Positions 33,688 to 42,681 of a stretch of DNA of 64,000 nucleotides are shown here, piece after piece. The notes under the pieces were generated by a model, which did not search any database, was not told the DNA's origin, and worked only from the letters and a program-made list of their open reading frames with translations. A program made the translations under genes and the position numbers. Location of the stretch: contig NZ_KQ033912.1 of assembly GCF_000969835.1 (NCBI RefSeq), forward strand, positions 3,290,816-3,354,815, in the 5' to 3' direction. Numbering within the stretch: position 1 is the stretch's first letter; each line of letters starts with the position of its first letter. This stretch comes from Parabacteroides goldsteinii DSM 19448 = WAL 12034 (GTDB lineage: Bacteria; Bacteroidota; Bacteroidia; Bacteroidales; Tannerellaceae).

Positions 33688-33713
33688 CACCCCTTATCCC
33701 CTCTCAAGAGGGG
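33688..33713. repeat. REP-like palindrome, right of the IS110 element
   Basis: CACCCCTTATCCCCTCTC followed by AAGAGGGGA, the inverted counterpart of 32251-32281 with a few differences in the part outside the hairpin. Confidence 0.75.
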
Positions 33714-34388
33714 AATTGGTTACTCCCGGCACTATTAAGCAGATAGTTCATATTTTTCTATATTTGAACCTTTTCCAATAAGGTTTTTCAGCGAATCAAC
33801 TATCATACTGTCATAAATGGATGTAATGTGTTTATTATTAATCTATTAGTGTGTGATGGTTGAAAGCCACAACTATCATATCATCTATCATACCCTCATT
33901 TTATCCAGGCATATGATACATATTTAACAAAATCATCGCTCTTTTACCTCCCGAAAAATCACTGTAAAGAAGAGTATTCTGCATCTCATATTGCTCTTCC
34001 CTGCTTAATAATTTCTCAAAAACAATAGACTAATTTTCCGGGAATACTTGCTTTTTGTTTTTAAGACGCCCGTTTCGACCTGTTTTACACCCGGATGTCG
34101 ACGATGCTCAGACCCGGGTGTAAAGGTTATCGAGACCCGGGTGTCAGGCAACATAAATAACTATACTGTTGAAAATAAGCAATATACTTAGCAGAAAAAG
34201 ACTGTTATGTATCAGGTTTCAAGACAAGGTTATGACGGTTTATGACAGTTAAATGATAGTTGAAAATGCTAACTGTCATGGTGTAATGTGTTGATTGCAT
34301 GTGCGTTAAAAGATAATATGATAGTATGATAGTTCATTTTGATAATACAATTAGATTATCTGCTCTTCCTCCCCTTTAGGTATTCTAT
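33714..34388. repeat. Gene-free stretch with short dispersed repeats
   Basis: No coding region or RNA gene seen. ACTGTCAT followed by TGTAATGTGTT occurs at 33807-33832 and again at 34272-34292. ACTATCAT and GACAGTT words are scattered around both. TTTACACCCGG (34084-34094) and CCGGGTGTAAA (34114-34124) are a perfect inverted pair, and ACCCGGGTGT occurs a further time at 34135-34144. The region looks like degraded or mobile intergenic repeats. Confidence 0.6.
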
Positions 34389-35084
34389 TTACAAAAGTGT
34401 TTTTATCTCTTCCAGGCTGCTGACCGTATAGGTCGGGGTAAACTCCTGGGGCGGCAGTCCCTGCGGGTTGAACCAGAGCTGGTCGATCCGCGATTGGCGG
34501 GCACCGAAGATGTCGGCCTCGAAGCAGTCGCCGATCATCAGTGTCTCGCTGCGGCGGGAGTTGGTATTGATCAGGGCAAAGTCGAAGATGCCCTTGTGCG
34601 GTTTCTGGATACCGGCGTCCTCCGACAGGATCATCCGCTTGAAATAAGGTGCCAGGCCGGAGTTGCGCAGTTTCTTGTCCTGTACTTCGCGGAAGCCGTT
34701 CGACAGGATATACAGGCGGTAGGAAGGACGAAGATATTCCAGCAGTTCGATCGCGCCGGGAACCAGCCGTGTCTTGGTGGTCGTGCGCCTGAGGAAATCA
34801 TTGTTGACGGCCAGTACCGCCTGGGTATCTTCGATGCCCATCGGGCGCAGCATATAACGGAAGCGGTCGATGATAAGCGTCTGCCTGTCGATCTCTCCCG
34901 CACGGTATTGCTTCCAAAGCAGCTCGTTGTGCGGCCAATAGATAGCAAAGAAAGCCTCGAAGGAGGCATAATACCGGTCAAAGTGGTGATCGGTATAAAG
35001 CTCTTCGAGGCATTCTTTATTATTATGGTACGTATCCCAAAGGGTATCGTCCAGATCTATAAAGAGGTTTTTGTATTTCATCAT
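34389..35084 (-). CDS. HAD-superfamily hydrolase, YjjG-like nucleotidase
   Basis: A 231-residue HAD phosphatase. The nucleophile motif is D10-L-D12-D-T14 (FIDLDDTLWDT), motif II is LSNGF (about 127-131), then GIQKPHKGIF and the acidic motif MIGDCFEADIFGA. The helical cap (about 18-95) is of the kind in YjjG, which removes phosphate from non-canonical pyrimidine nucleotides. It overlaps the preceding lipoprotein gene by 4 nt (ATGA), so the two are co-translated although no functional link is known. Confidence 0.9.
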   Translation of the reverse strand: MMKYKNLFIDLDDTLWDTYHNNKECLEELYTDHHFDRYYASFEAFFAIYWPHNELLWKQYRAGEIDRQTLIIDRFRYMLRPMGIEDTQAVLAVNNDFLRRTTTKTRLVPGAIELLEYLRPSYRLYILSNGFREVQDKKLRNSGLAPYFKRMILSEDAGIQKPHKGIFDFALINTNSRRSETLMIGDCFEADIFGARQSRIDQLWFNPQGLPPQEFTPTYTVSSLEEIKTLL

Positions 35085-35953
35085 CCTACTTCGATCACCA
35101 GGTATTTGCCCAGGCTCCAGAATGTTTTCGGGTCTGTGATGTTCAGTGTCAGGTTGCCGTCTTCGTCTTTCACGAATTCGTAAGAACCTTCCGGATGGTT
35201 GGATTTCAGTTTTGCCTTTGCAGCAAACAACGGAATTTCCTTTACTTCACGAACGTCGACAGAGATGAAGTAGTCCTTGTTGAAACCGCTCTGCAATACT
35301 TTTGATTTGGAGAAAAGACCGCCGCCGGAAAGGATTTTCTGGTCTTTCAGTTCTTTTGCCGTACCGAAGCAGTAGTAAGCCGTGTTGAGCGCCTTGTCCT
35401 GTTCGTTTAGTTTTTCAGATTGGGCGGCAGCTGTTGTAGCCAGGTTTTCCACATCTTCGTTCAACGAAGAGACCATTTCGTCCAGTTCCTGGATACGTAC
35501 ATTTTTCTTTGCCAGGTCTTCCTGCAAAGCGACGATCATTGTAGCTTTCTGGTCCAGTTCGGAAGAAAGGCGGCTGATTGTCTTCCGCAGGGCAGCCGAT
35601 TGGATGCCGCTCTTTTTCAGCTTGTCTTCCAGCTGGCTGATCGTTTCCTTGTTCTTTTTCAGTGTTTCGCTGATCAGTTGCATGTTCTGCTTGATCTGTT
35701 CGCGGTTGCTTTTGCTGAATTCACCGCCAGTCTGCTGCTGGAGGTTCAGATAGTTTTCCGCATCGCGGATAGACTGTATGTCTGCCTCTACATCATTTAA
35801 TGTAGAAAGGATCTCATTCATTTCGCTGGTCGCTTTCGTATTCTCGATCTTCAGAGAATCGTTTTCGGCTTTCAGCTTTTTGTATTCGGCTGAGTTCTGT
35901 CCGCAGGAAACCAGCAATGTCGCGCAGGTACAAGCTAATAATAACTTCTTCAT
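35081..35953 (-). CDS. Coiled-coil lipoprotein
   Basis: A 290-residue protein, start at 35953 (MKKLLLACTCATLLVSCGQ; lipobox C17). Residues about 25-195 are nearly all heptad-like coiled coil (Glu, Lys, Leu, Gln), including NREQIKQNMQLISETLKKNK and LQEDLAKKNVRIQELDEMV. The C-terminal 90 residues are a compact beta domain (KDYFISVDVREVKEIPLF, NLTLNITDPKTFWSLGKYL). A role as an envelope spacer or organiser is possible; the family is common but uncharacterised in Bacteroidota. It follows rsmI by 19 nt. Confidence 0.82.
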   Translation of the reverse strand: MKKLLLACTCATLLVSCGQNSAEYKKLKAENDSLKIENTKATSEMNEILSTLNDVEADIQSIRDAENYLNLQQQTGGEFSKSNREQIKQNMQLISETLKKNKETISQLEDKLKKSGIQSAALRKTISRLSSELDQKATMIVALQEDLAKKNVRIQELDEMVSSLNEDVENLATTAAAQSEKLNEQDKALNTAYYCFGTAKELKDQKILSGGGLFSKSKVLQSGFNKDYFISVDVREVKEIPLFAAKAKLKSNHPEGSYEFVKDEDGNLTLNITDPKTFWSLGKYLVIEVG

Positions 35954-35972
35954 GTTCTTTTTGTTTTTTGAG

Positions 35973-36677
35973 TTAAACATCTTTTTCTGTCTCTTTTTCC
36001 TTTTTATCTTTTAAGCCTGCTAATACAATAACAATCTCACCTCTCGGATCGTTCACGGTAAAATGTGCTATAACCTCTTCCAGGGTTCCGCGGACGGTCT
36101 CTTCGTGCAGCTTGGATATTTCGCGCGACACGGATACTTGTCGGTCGGTTCCGAAGAATTCGGCTAGTTGGGTTAGCGTCTTTACCAGTCGGAAAGGTGA
36201 TTCGTAAAAAATGATCGTCCTGTATTCGACGGCCAACTCCTTCAGGCGGGTCTGACGGCCTTTCTTCTGGGGAAGGAATCCTTCGAAACAAAACTTTTCG
36301 TTCGGTAGCCCGGAGGCCACGAGGGCCGGAACAAATGCGGTGGCTCCCGGCAGACATTCCACGTCGACACCCTGCCGCACACATTCCCTGACGAGCATAA
36401 AGCCCGGGTCGGAGATGGCCGGTGTCCCGGCGTCGGATACGAGTGCGATGTTTTCACCGCCTTTGATGCGGGAAGCGATCTGCTCCACAGTCTTATGTTC
36501 GTTGAACTTGTGGTGCGACTGCATCTTGTTCTGTATCTCAAAATGTTTCAGCAGAATACCGGTCGTGCGGGTGTCTTCGGCCAGGATCAGGTCGGCTTCC
36601 TTCAGCACACGGATGGCCCGGAAGGTCATGTCTTCCAGGTTTCCTACGGGAGTCGGTACAACTGTTAACTTTGCCAT
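35973..36677 (-). CDS. rsmI: 16S rRNA (cytidine1402-2'-O)-methyltransferase
   Basis: A 234-residue SAM-dependent methyltransferase of the tetrapyrrole-methylase fold. It methylates the 2'-O of C1402 in the ribosomal P-site region. Motifs: VPTPVGNLEDMTFRAIRVL, AEDTRTTGILLKHF, ALVSDAGTPAISDPG and CLPGATAFVPALVASGLP, all RsmI hallmarks. Start at 36677 (MAKLTVVPTPVGN) chosen from the conserved N-terminus. It lies in a minus-strand row between the coiled-coil lipoprotein and the 272-residue protein. Confidence 0.96.
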   Translation of the reverse strand: MAKLTVVPTPVGNLEDMTFRAIRVLKEADLILAEDTRTTGILLKHFEIQNKMQSHHKFNEHKTVEQIASRIKGGENIALVSDAGTPAISDPGFMLVRECVRQGVDVECLPGATAFVPALVASGLPNEKFCFEGFLPQKKGRQTRLKELAVEYRTIIFYESPFRLVKTLTQLAEFFGTDRQVSVSREISKLHEETVRGTLEEVIAHFTVNDPRGEIVIVLAGLKDKKEKETEKDV

Positions 36678-36690
36678 AATTTTCAATTCT

Positions 36691-37509
36691 TCAGAGGAAT
36701 CGTTTTTCCAATAGCTTGATGAAGTCGGCTACGGCTTCATCTTCTATGTTCCATTTCAGTTCGTTATTCAGGTAGGTTACCGATTCTTCATACGAATGGA
36801 TATCGTTGAGGTCGGTAATCGCCTTGTTCATTTTCTCTTCATTGCCACCGAACAGTTCGCGACGGAAACGGAAGCGGTCGTTCAGGCTGAATGCCTTGCG
36901 GAAGTCGGACAGGTTCTTCTTCTCCAGAATGTCACTCAGGAAAACACTTTGCTTTTCCGAAGTGACGGATTTATGGGGAGGTTCAGACTGAACTTTATGT
37001 CCTGCCGGTTCGATAGGGCGTACCGGTTCGGGCTGTACAGCGACGGCCGGTTCCGGGATAACTGCTTCCTCTTTGACTGTTTCCGGCTGACGGACTGGCT
37101 CCGGTTGGACGGTAGCCTTTTCCTCGGTGACGATTTCCGTCTTTTCGATGATGACTTCCTGCACAGGTTCCACCTTTGGCTCCGGGACGATCACGGGTTC
37201 TGCGACCGGCTCTTCTTTTACTTCCGGTTCTTTTATTTCCGGTTTGTATTCTTCGGGAGCGGGTGCCGCCGTGGCAACCGGGTTCGGAAGTGACTGTATC
37301 AATGCCTGATGGGCTTCCATTTGTTTACGTAACATTTCAATCTGTGCCGTTTCCAGCGAATGAAGGTCATTCAGTATTTTATGCGTCAGATTGAATGTCT
37401 GGCTAAAGAAGGATACCGGATATACTTCTGCGTCGCGCATACCGGCTATCAACGTCTCCAGTTCCTTGATATCAAGTAACAGATAATCTATTTTTTCTTT
37501 ATTTGCCAT
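36691..37509 (-). CDS. Unrecognised 272-residue protein with Pro/Glu/Val-rich linker
   Basis: I cannot name this protein. It has a helical N-terminus (about 1-68, MANKEKIDYLLLDIKELETLI), a long low-complexity linker rich in Pro, Glu and Val (about 75-180, e.g. EEPVAEPVIVPEPKVEPVQE), and a helical C-terminal domain (about 190-272) with LSDILEKKNLSDFRKAFSLNDRFRFRRELF and LNNELKWNIEDEAVADFIKLL. There is no signal peptide. The N- and C-terminal domains joined by a flexible linker suggest an adaptor. It ends 13 nt before rsmI. Confidence 0.82.
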   Translation of the reverse strand: MANKEKIDYLLLDIKELETLIAGMRDAEVYPVSFFSQTFNLTHKILNDLHSLETAQIEMLRKQMEAHQALIQSLPNPVATAAPAPEEYKPEIKEPEVKEEPVAEPVIVPEPKVEPVQEVIIEKTEIVTEEKATVQPEPVRQPETVKEEAVIPEPAVAVQPEPVRPIEPAGHKVQSEPPHKSVTSEKQSVFLSDILEKKNLSDFRKAFSLNDRFRFRRELFGGNEEKMNKAITDLNDIHSYEESVTYLNNELKWNIEDEAVADFIKLLEKRFL

Positions 37510-37638
37510 TCCTTTATTTTAATTTGCAAGAGGCGTTGTGTCCCAAAAGGCACTATTTGCGACCTCTCTGTCTTATATTGCAGCAAAAATAACTATTTCT
37601 ATTTATGTAACGTACTTAATATGTGAAAAAGTGTGCTG

Positions 37639-39054
37639 TCACTCAACAAATTCATCCGGTAAATTAACCAGATACAGCCGATGGGTGGCACGGGTGAAAG
37701 CGGTATAGAGCCACCGGTAGAAATCTTCTCCCAGCATTTCTTCCGTCATATATCCGATATCGAGGAAGACGTTCATCCATTGTCCGCCCTGTGCCTTATG
37801 GCAGGTGATGGCATAGGCATATTTTACCTGTACTACATTGTAATGCGGATCGGCTTTCATCTTCTTCATTTTTCCGGCCTTGGTGGGGATATCGTCATAA
37901 TCTTCCAGGATGGTGAAGAACAGCTTGTCGTTTAACTCTTTCGGCAGGGCAGGGGTATCGGTCTGTAGGGTGTCGAGCAGTATCTTTATATCCAGTTCCA
38001 GGTCGTAGTCCTGAAAGCGGACGGTTACATCGGCAAAACGGAAGCCGTAAAGCTCGGTCGTCCGTCTGACACGGAGTATCTGTACGATTTCCCCGTTGGC
38101 GATGAAGTCCATTTCCTTGCAGTCGCAGGTCCAGTAATAATTGTTTTTGGCAACCATTAAGCGGTCACCGGTCGATAATTCTTCTTCCCGGTACAGTATC
38201 CGGTTGCGGATGCCGTTATTGTAGATGGTGGCTCGTTTGTTGGAGCGCGTGATGATCATTGTTTCTTCGATCCCGTCATGGCTGTAGGCCGATGATATTT
38301 CCTCGATCAGTTCATCCCCGTTGACCTTTCTGAAGTCGGCGAAACCTTTCAACTGAAGTTTAGGATAGATTTCTACGGTGTTATTCCGCAGCGCATCCCG
38401 CAAACGGGTTGCATTGAGCAGAATGCCCGAATCGCCACTTTGCCTGACGACCTGTGTCAGGGTGATTTCCTGTACTTGCAGGTTGTATCCTCTGAGTATT
38501 TCCGGGTTGAGTGCCGGGCTTTCGGTCTGCATGACAGGCGGCAACTGGGCTACGTCGCCCATCAGGATCAGGCGGCAGTTCTCCCCCGAATAGACGTATT
38601 GTATCAGGTCGTCGAGCAGCCGTCCCGTCCCGAAAGAAATCGAGTCGATTCCGTCATTGGAAATCATGGATGCTTCATCAACAATAAATAACGTATCTTT
38701 ATGTAAATTATCAGCAGGCATGAACCCGGTCGGCTCGTTGGAGAATGCCTTCTGGCGGTAAATCTTTTTATGGATCGTATAAGCTTTTTGCCCCGAATAG
38801 TTCGAAAAAACCTTAGCTGCCCTGCCGGTTGGAGCCAGCAGAAATGTTTTTTGTTGCAGTTCGTTCAGAGTTTTGACCAGGGCACCGACCAACGACGTTT
38901 TTCCGGTTCCTGCGTATCCTTTCAGCAACAGGAGTGTGTCCGATTCCACCGAAAGCAGAAAATCCGTGAGCGTTTTTAATGCAGAAAACTGGTCTTCCGT
39001 CGGATTATGTGGGAAATTTTGCGTAATTTGGCGGCTTAAATAACTATTTATCAT
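37639..39054 (-). CDS. RecD-like DNA helicase (AAA ATPase, SF1B)
   Basis: A 471-residue superfamily 1 helicase. Walker A GYAGTGKT (46-53), a later LFIVDEASMIS (Walker B), MGDVAQLPPV, ITLTQVVRQSG and, near the end, YAITCHKAQGGQWMNVFLD and LYTAFTRATHRLYLV. The pattern is that of RecD/Pif1-like 5'-3' helicases, but it lacks the long N-terminal part of RecD2. Function in DNA repair or recombination is inferred. Its promoter region (39055-39148) is shared with the divergent gene at 39149. Confidence 0.92.
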   Translation of the reverse strand: MINSYLSRQITQNFPHNPTEDQFSALKTLTDFLLSVESDTLLLLKGYAGTGKTSLVGALVKTLNELQQKTFLLAPTGRAAKVFSNYSGQKAYTIHKKIYRQKAFSNEPTGFMPADNLHKDTLFIVDEASMISNDGIDSISFGTGRLLDDLIQYVYSGENCRLILMGDVAQLPPVMQTESPALNPEILRGYNLQVQEITLTQVVRQSGDSGILLNATRLRDALRNNTVEIYPKLQLKGFADFRKVNGDELIEEISSAYSHDGIEETMIITRSNKRATIYNNGIRNRILYREEELSTGDRLMVAKNNYYWTCDCKEMDFIANGEIVQILRVRRTTELYGFRFADVTVRFQDYDLELDIKILLDTLQTDTPALPKELNDKLFFTILEDYDDIPTKAGKMKKMKADPHYNVVQVKYAYAITCHKAQGGQWMNVFLDIGYMTEEMLGEDFYRWLYTAFTRATHRLYLVNLPDEFVE

Positions 39055-39148
39055 TTTGATTGCAATAATTTTGGTGATAAAGGTAGTGTATTAAATATTC
39101 TTTTTTAAATTTGCCGAACGAAATAAATTCAAAAAAACAATACAAACC

Positions 39149-39775
39149 ATGAAAGTTACATTAAAGATTTTATTAGCTGCTGCAGTTCTCCTGCTAGTTT
39201 ACATTTGCTACAGAAGCATCATGACGCCGATCGAATTCAATGAAGAAAAAGATGCGCGTGAAAGTCTTATTAAAGCTCGTCTGATCGATATTCGTAAAGC
39301 TCAGATCGAGTACAAGAATGTGTATAAGACTCATGCTGGTAGTTTCAATGACTTGGTTAAGTTCCTGAAGGAAGATAAGCTTCCGTTCTTGATCAAGGAA
39401 GGTGTTTTGACTGACGAGCAGCTGGAAAAAGGTATGACAGAGAAAGAAGCTGTGAAGAAAGGTTTGATCCGACGTGATACTATCTGGGTCCTGGCAAAAG
39501 ATACCTTGTTCGGTGCCAGCTACAATGCTGATGATCTGGCCAATGTTCCGGGAACAAGCGTTAAGTTCTCTATGGATACAGCTACACTGACTTCCGGTTC
39601 CGGTTATACTGTAAAAGTATTTGAAGCAGGCGTTAAGTATGACGATTATCTGGGTGACCTGGACAAACAGTTGGTTGTAAACCTGAAGGACAAGGCTGAA
39701 AAGCTGGAAAAATATCCGGGTTTACGTGTTGGTTCACTGACTGAAATTAATAACAACGCAGGTAACTGGGAATAA
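39149..39775 (+). CDS. Single-span membrane protein, conserved in Bacteroidales
   Basis: A 208-residue protein with an N-terminal membrane anchor (about 4-22, VTLKILLAAAVLLLVYICY) and a soluble periplasmic or cytoplasmic rest that starts with a helical block (ARESLIKARLIDIRKAQIEYKNVY), somewhat pilin-like. The rest has no family I recognise. It lies directly before the DUF3822 gene and rsmD, a set seen together in Bacteroidales, so it is probably part of that operon. Promoter: TAAATTTG at 39106-39113. Confidence 0.85.
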   Translation: MKVTLKILLAAAVLLLVYICYRSIMTPIEFNEEKDARESLIKARLIDIRKAQIEYKNVYKTHAGSFNDLVKFLKEDKLPFLIKEGVLTDEQLEKGMTEKEAVKKGLIRRDTIWVLAKDTLFGASYNADDLANVPGTSVKFSMDTATLTSGSGYTVKVFEAGVKYDDYLGDLDKQLVVNLKDKAEKLEKYPGLRVGSLTEINNNAGNWE

Positions 39776-39785
39776 TCAATTGCTT

Positions 39786-40613
39786 ATGACTATCAGTATT
39801 CCTGATACGTTGACTGCTGATAATTCTGGAAAATACATAATGTCCATCCGGCTTAGGTCGGATGGACTTTCTTTTTCAGGATACAGCCCTTCGGAGAGCG
39901 AGACTTTCTTTTACAGAAATGTGGAGTTCGACCGGACGAAGCCTTATGTCTCTTCCCTGAAAGAGTTTTTCTTTGAGCACGAGTTTATGACTTATTCGTA
40001 TAGGCGGACGAACCTGGTTTGTGTCACGCCGCAGTATACGGTGGTGCCGGAAGAAGTCTTTACGGACAAGCAGAAAACGGATCTGCTGTCGTTTACGTTT
40101 TCTGCCCCGGAGAATAAATGTCTGCATAATTTGCTGACACGTGAGGCGGCGGAGGTCGTGTTCGGCATGGATGAAGAGGTGTATGAGTTTTGTTCCCGTT
40201 CGCTGATCAATCCGTCGTTTATCCATCATATGACTCCCCAGCTGGCTTTATGGAAACAGCAGAGCCGTATGTTGATCCCCCGGCAATTGTATGTAGTGCT
40301 GCATCGGAAGATGATGGACGTGGTTTGTTTTGCACAGGGGAAACTACTTTTTGTCAATACGTTTGAGTATGATAAGCCGGATGATATCCTGTACTATATA
40401 TTATATGTATGGAAACAGGTCGGCATGGATCAGGAGAGGGACCAGCTTCATATCTATGGAGGTGTCTCCCTGCGTAACAGCATAACAACTACGTTACGTA
40501 ATTATATACAATATATCAGTCCGGCCGAGATACCGTCGGATGCTTATTTGTTGGGTGCCGAGGTTGTTCAGGCCCCATTGGATTTAATAGCTTTATCTGT
40601 ATGCGAATTATAA
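39786..40613 (+). CDS. DUF3822 family protein
   Basis: A 275-residue protein matching the Bacteroidota DUF3822 family in length and neighbours (before rsmD). The start at ATG 39786 is preferred over an in-frame TTG at 39780. It has alternating strands and helices (YIMSIRLRSDGLSFSGYSP, LYVVLHRKMMDVVCFAQGKLLFVNTFEY, LHIYGGVSLRNSITTTLRNY) that resemble an actin/ASKHA-like fold, an inference only. Its stop lies 13 nt inside rsmD. Confidence 0.82.
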   Translation: MTISIPDTLTADNSGKYIMSIRLRSDGLSFSGYSPSESETFFYRNVEFDRTKPYVSSLKEFFFEHEFMTYSYRRTNLVCVTPQYTVVPEEVFTDKQKTDLLSFTFSAPENKCLHNLLTREAAEVVFGMDEEVYEFCSRSLINPSFIHHMTPQLALWKQQSRMLIPRQLYVVLHRKMMDVVCFAQGKLLFVNTFEYDKPDDILYYILYVWKQVGMDQERDQLHIYGGVSLRNSITTTLRNYIQYISPAEIPSDAYLLGAEVVQAPLDLIALSVCEL

Positions 40614-41149
40614 GCGGAATATATGGCCGGAGGCGTTTTGACGTACCGTCATCTTTCAGTGCACGGCCGACTACTGACTTTGCGAAAGAGAATCTCTTTA
40701 ATGTGATCAACAACCTGACCGACCTGGAAGGTGCCGATGCGCTGGATCTGTTTGCCGGAACGGGGAGTATCTCTTTCGAACTGCTGTCGAGAGAATGCAA
40801 AAGCGTGACGGCTGTCGAGAAGAACAATGCACATGCCTCTTTCATTGCAAAGGTAGCGAAAGAGTTAAAGACAGATTCACTTCATCTGATCCGTGGCGAT
40901 GTGTTCCGTTATCTTCATTCGGCACCGAAACAGGGTTTTGATTTTATCTTTGCCGATCCCCCTTATGCGCTGAAGGAACTGCCGGAGGTCCCTGCCTTGG
41001 TTTTTGAGCGTGACTTATTGCGCGACGGCGGTATCTTCGTGATGGAGCATCCGAAAACGAATGATTTCTCCCACCTGCCGTATTTTGACCAGCAACGTGT
41101 ATACGGTTCGGTGAATTTCAGTATTTTCATAAAAGAAGAAAAGGCTTAA
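40601..41149 (+). CDS. rsmD: 16S rRNA (guanine966-N2)-methyltransferase
   Basis: A 182-residue SAM methyltransferase for G966 of 16S rRNA. Motifs: MRIISGIYGRRRF, RPTTDFAKENLFN, ALDLFAGTGSISFELLSR (SAM loop) and FADPPYALKEL (the DPPY catalytic motif of N2/N6 methylases). Length is typical. It overlaps DUF3822 by 13 nt and meets the convergent cardiolipin synthase gene in a 4-bp overlap at the stop codons, leaving no room for a terminator between the two. Confidence 0.95.
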   Translation: MRIISGIYGRRRFDVPSSFSARPTTDFAKENLFNVINNLTDLEGADALDLFAGTGSISFELLSRECKSVTAVEKNNAHASFIAKVAKELKTDSLHLIRGDVFRYLHSAPKQGFDFIFADPPYALKELPEVPALVFERDLLRDGGIFVMEHPKTNDFSHLPYFDQQRVYGSVNFSIFIKEEKA

Positions 41150-42585
41150 AGGAGCGGCGAGAACAGGCGCATGAACGATTCGGCGAGGCGCTGTTTGATT
41201 GGCCGTTTTAGCCAGCGTGAAGGAATCAGCCGTTCGCAGCTGTGCATATCGTGCATGAACACCCGCTTCATCTGTATGGCGAAAGACGGTTGATAGACGA
41301 ATGCATTTATCTCGAAATTGTGTTCGAAGCTCCGGAAGTCCATATTGGCCGATCCGATGCAGGCAAGCGCATCGTCGGTTATCATCAGTTTGGAATGGAG
41401 GAATCCCGGCTCATAGAAATATACTTTCACACCAGCCTTCACCATCTCGTCGATGAAAGAGTGTGTCGCCATATTGGCGCTGCGGGTATCCGAGCGTTTG
41501 GGTAACATAAGGCGTACATCGATACCTCCCAACGCTGCGATCAGCAGTGCCTGGTTCAATCCTTCGGTCGGAAGGAAATAAGGGGTTTGTATATAAATGT
41601 ACTTTTTAGCATTAGCGATGGCAAAGATATAGGCCTGCAACAGCGTGCGCCATTGCCCGACCGGACCACTGGTGGCTATCTGCATAATATTGTCGTCGTG
41701 GTATATCGGAGTCAGCGGATAATATATTTTGTCATTCAGCAATTTCTTACTGATGACATACCAGTCGATCAGGAAAGCGGACTGGAGGCCGTGTACTCCT
41801 TTTCCTATTATCCTGAAATGAGTATCGCGCCAGATACCCCATTCCGTACCTTTCTCATAGCGATCGGCAATATTCATACCGCCCATATAGCCGATCTGCC
41901 CGTCTATAACGACAATCTTCCGGTGATTCCGGTAGTTCACTTTGCTGGTGAAGACCGGGAATGCTACTTTCAGGAAGGCATATACCTCAATTCCGGCTTC
42001 CTGCATTTCGTCGAAGAAACTGTTTTTTACGTTCCAGCAGCCTACGTCATCGTATAAAACCCGCACCTGGACCCCCTCTTTTGCCTTTGCAATCAGGGCG
42101 TCTTTGAACCGTGTCCCGACTTCATCGTCACAAAAGATATAATATTGAAAGTGGATATGATGTTTTGCCTTTTGTATATCGTCCAGTAGGTCCTTGAATT
42201 TGTCAGCTCCGTTCGTATATATTTTAATTTCGCTGCCATAGAGCAAAGAAGACTGATTGTTGTTACTCAGCAATGTGACTAACGGTTGGTACGGACCGGG
42301 GACAGTACAAGCGTCCTGCGGAAGTTTGCCTTCCTGCGGTCGCTTCATAATACGTTTGTAGGTTCTTCGGGAGATGATACGCTGTTTTCGGTTGTCCTGT
42401 CCGAAGAAGAAATAGAACAGCAGGCCGATACCCGGAGCCAGCAATAATACGATGACCCAGGGAATGGTTTTTAACGGATTTCTGTTTTCCGCTATAATAA
42501 CCAGAACCAGTCCCAGGATGGTGACGGAGTATAATATAATGAATATTACTCCAACGACCCATTGTATGTGTATGGCTGCCAGCAT
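41146..42585 (-). CDS. cls: Cardiolipin synthase
   Basis: A 479-residue inner-membrane phospholipase-D-superfamily enzyme that joins two phosphatidylglycerols into cardiolipin. Two N-terminal membrane helices (about 7-30 and 40-60) precede two HKD motifs: H221-x-K223-x4-D228 (HRKIVVIDG) and H397-x-K399-x4-D404 (HSKLMITDD). Length and order match bacterial ClsA-type enzymes. The promoter region of 96 nt is shared with the divergent rhomboid gene. Confidence 0.95.
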   Translation of the reverse strand: MLAAIHIQWVVGVIFIILYSVTILGLVLVIIAENRNPLKTIPWVIVLLLAPGIGLLFYFFFGQDNRKQRIISRRTYKRIMKRPQEGKLPQDACTVPGPYQPLVTLLSNNNQSSLLYGSEIKIYTNGADKFKDLLDDIQKAKHHIHFQYYIFCDDEVGTRFKDALIAKAKEGVQVRVLYDDVGCWNVKNSFFDEMQEAGIEVYAFLKVAFPVFTSKVNYRNHRKIVVIDGQIGYMGGMNIADRYEKGTEWGIWRDTHFRIIGKGVHGLQSAFLIDWYVISKKLLNDKIYYPLTPIYHDDNIMQIATSGPVGQWRTLLQAYIFAIANAKKYIYIQTPYFLPTEGLNQALLIAALGGIDVRLMLPKRSDTRSANMATHSFIDEMVKAGVKVYFYEPGFLHSKLMITDDALACIGSANMDFRSFEHNFEINAFVYQPSFAIQMKRVFMHDMHSCERLIPSRWLKRPIKQRLAESFMRLFSPLL

Positions 42586-42628
42586 TCTTTTTATATTTTG
42601 TTACAGGTTGATAAAGGTAGTAAGGTAA

Positions 42629-42658
42629 TTTGTAAATAACAAATCTTTACTACATTTG
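42629..42658 (+). promoter_or_regulatory. Promoter of the rhomboid gene
   Basis: TTTG at 42629-42632 and TACATTTG at 42651-42658, spacing 18 nt; the ATG at 42682 follows 23 nt later. Confidence 0.65.
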
Positions 42659-42681
42659 CCGGATATATCAAATAAAAGAAG

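Noticed and set aside
33530..34388. Possible remnant gene or tRNA in the gene-free stretch
   Set aside because: No frame longer than about 60 codons with sensible composition and no cloverleaf seen.
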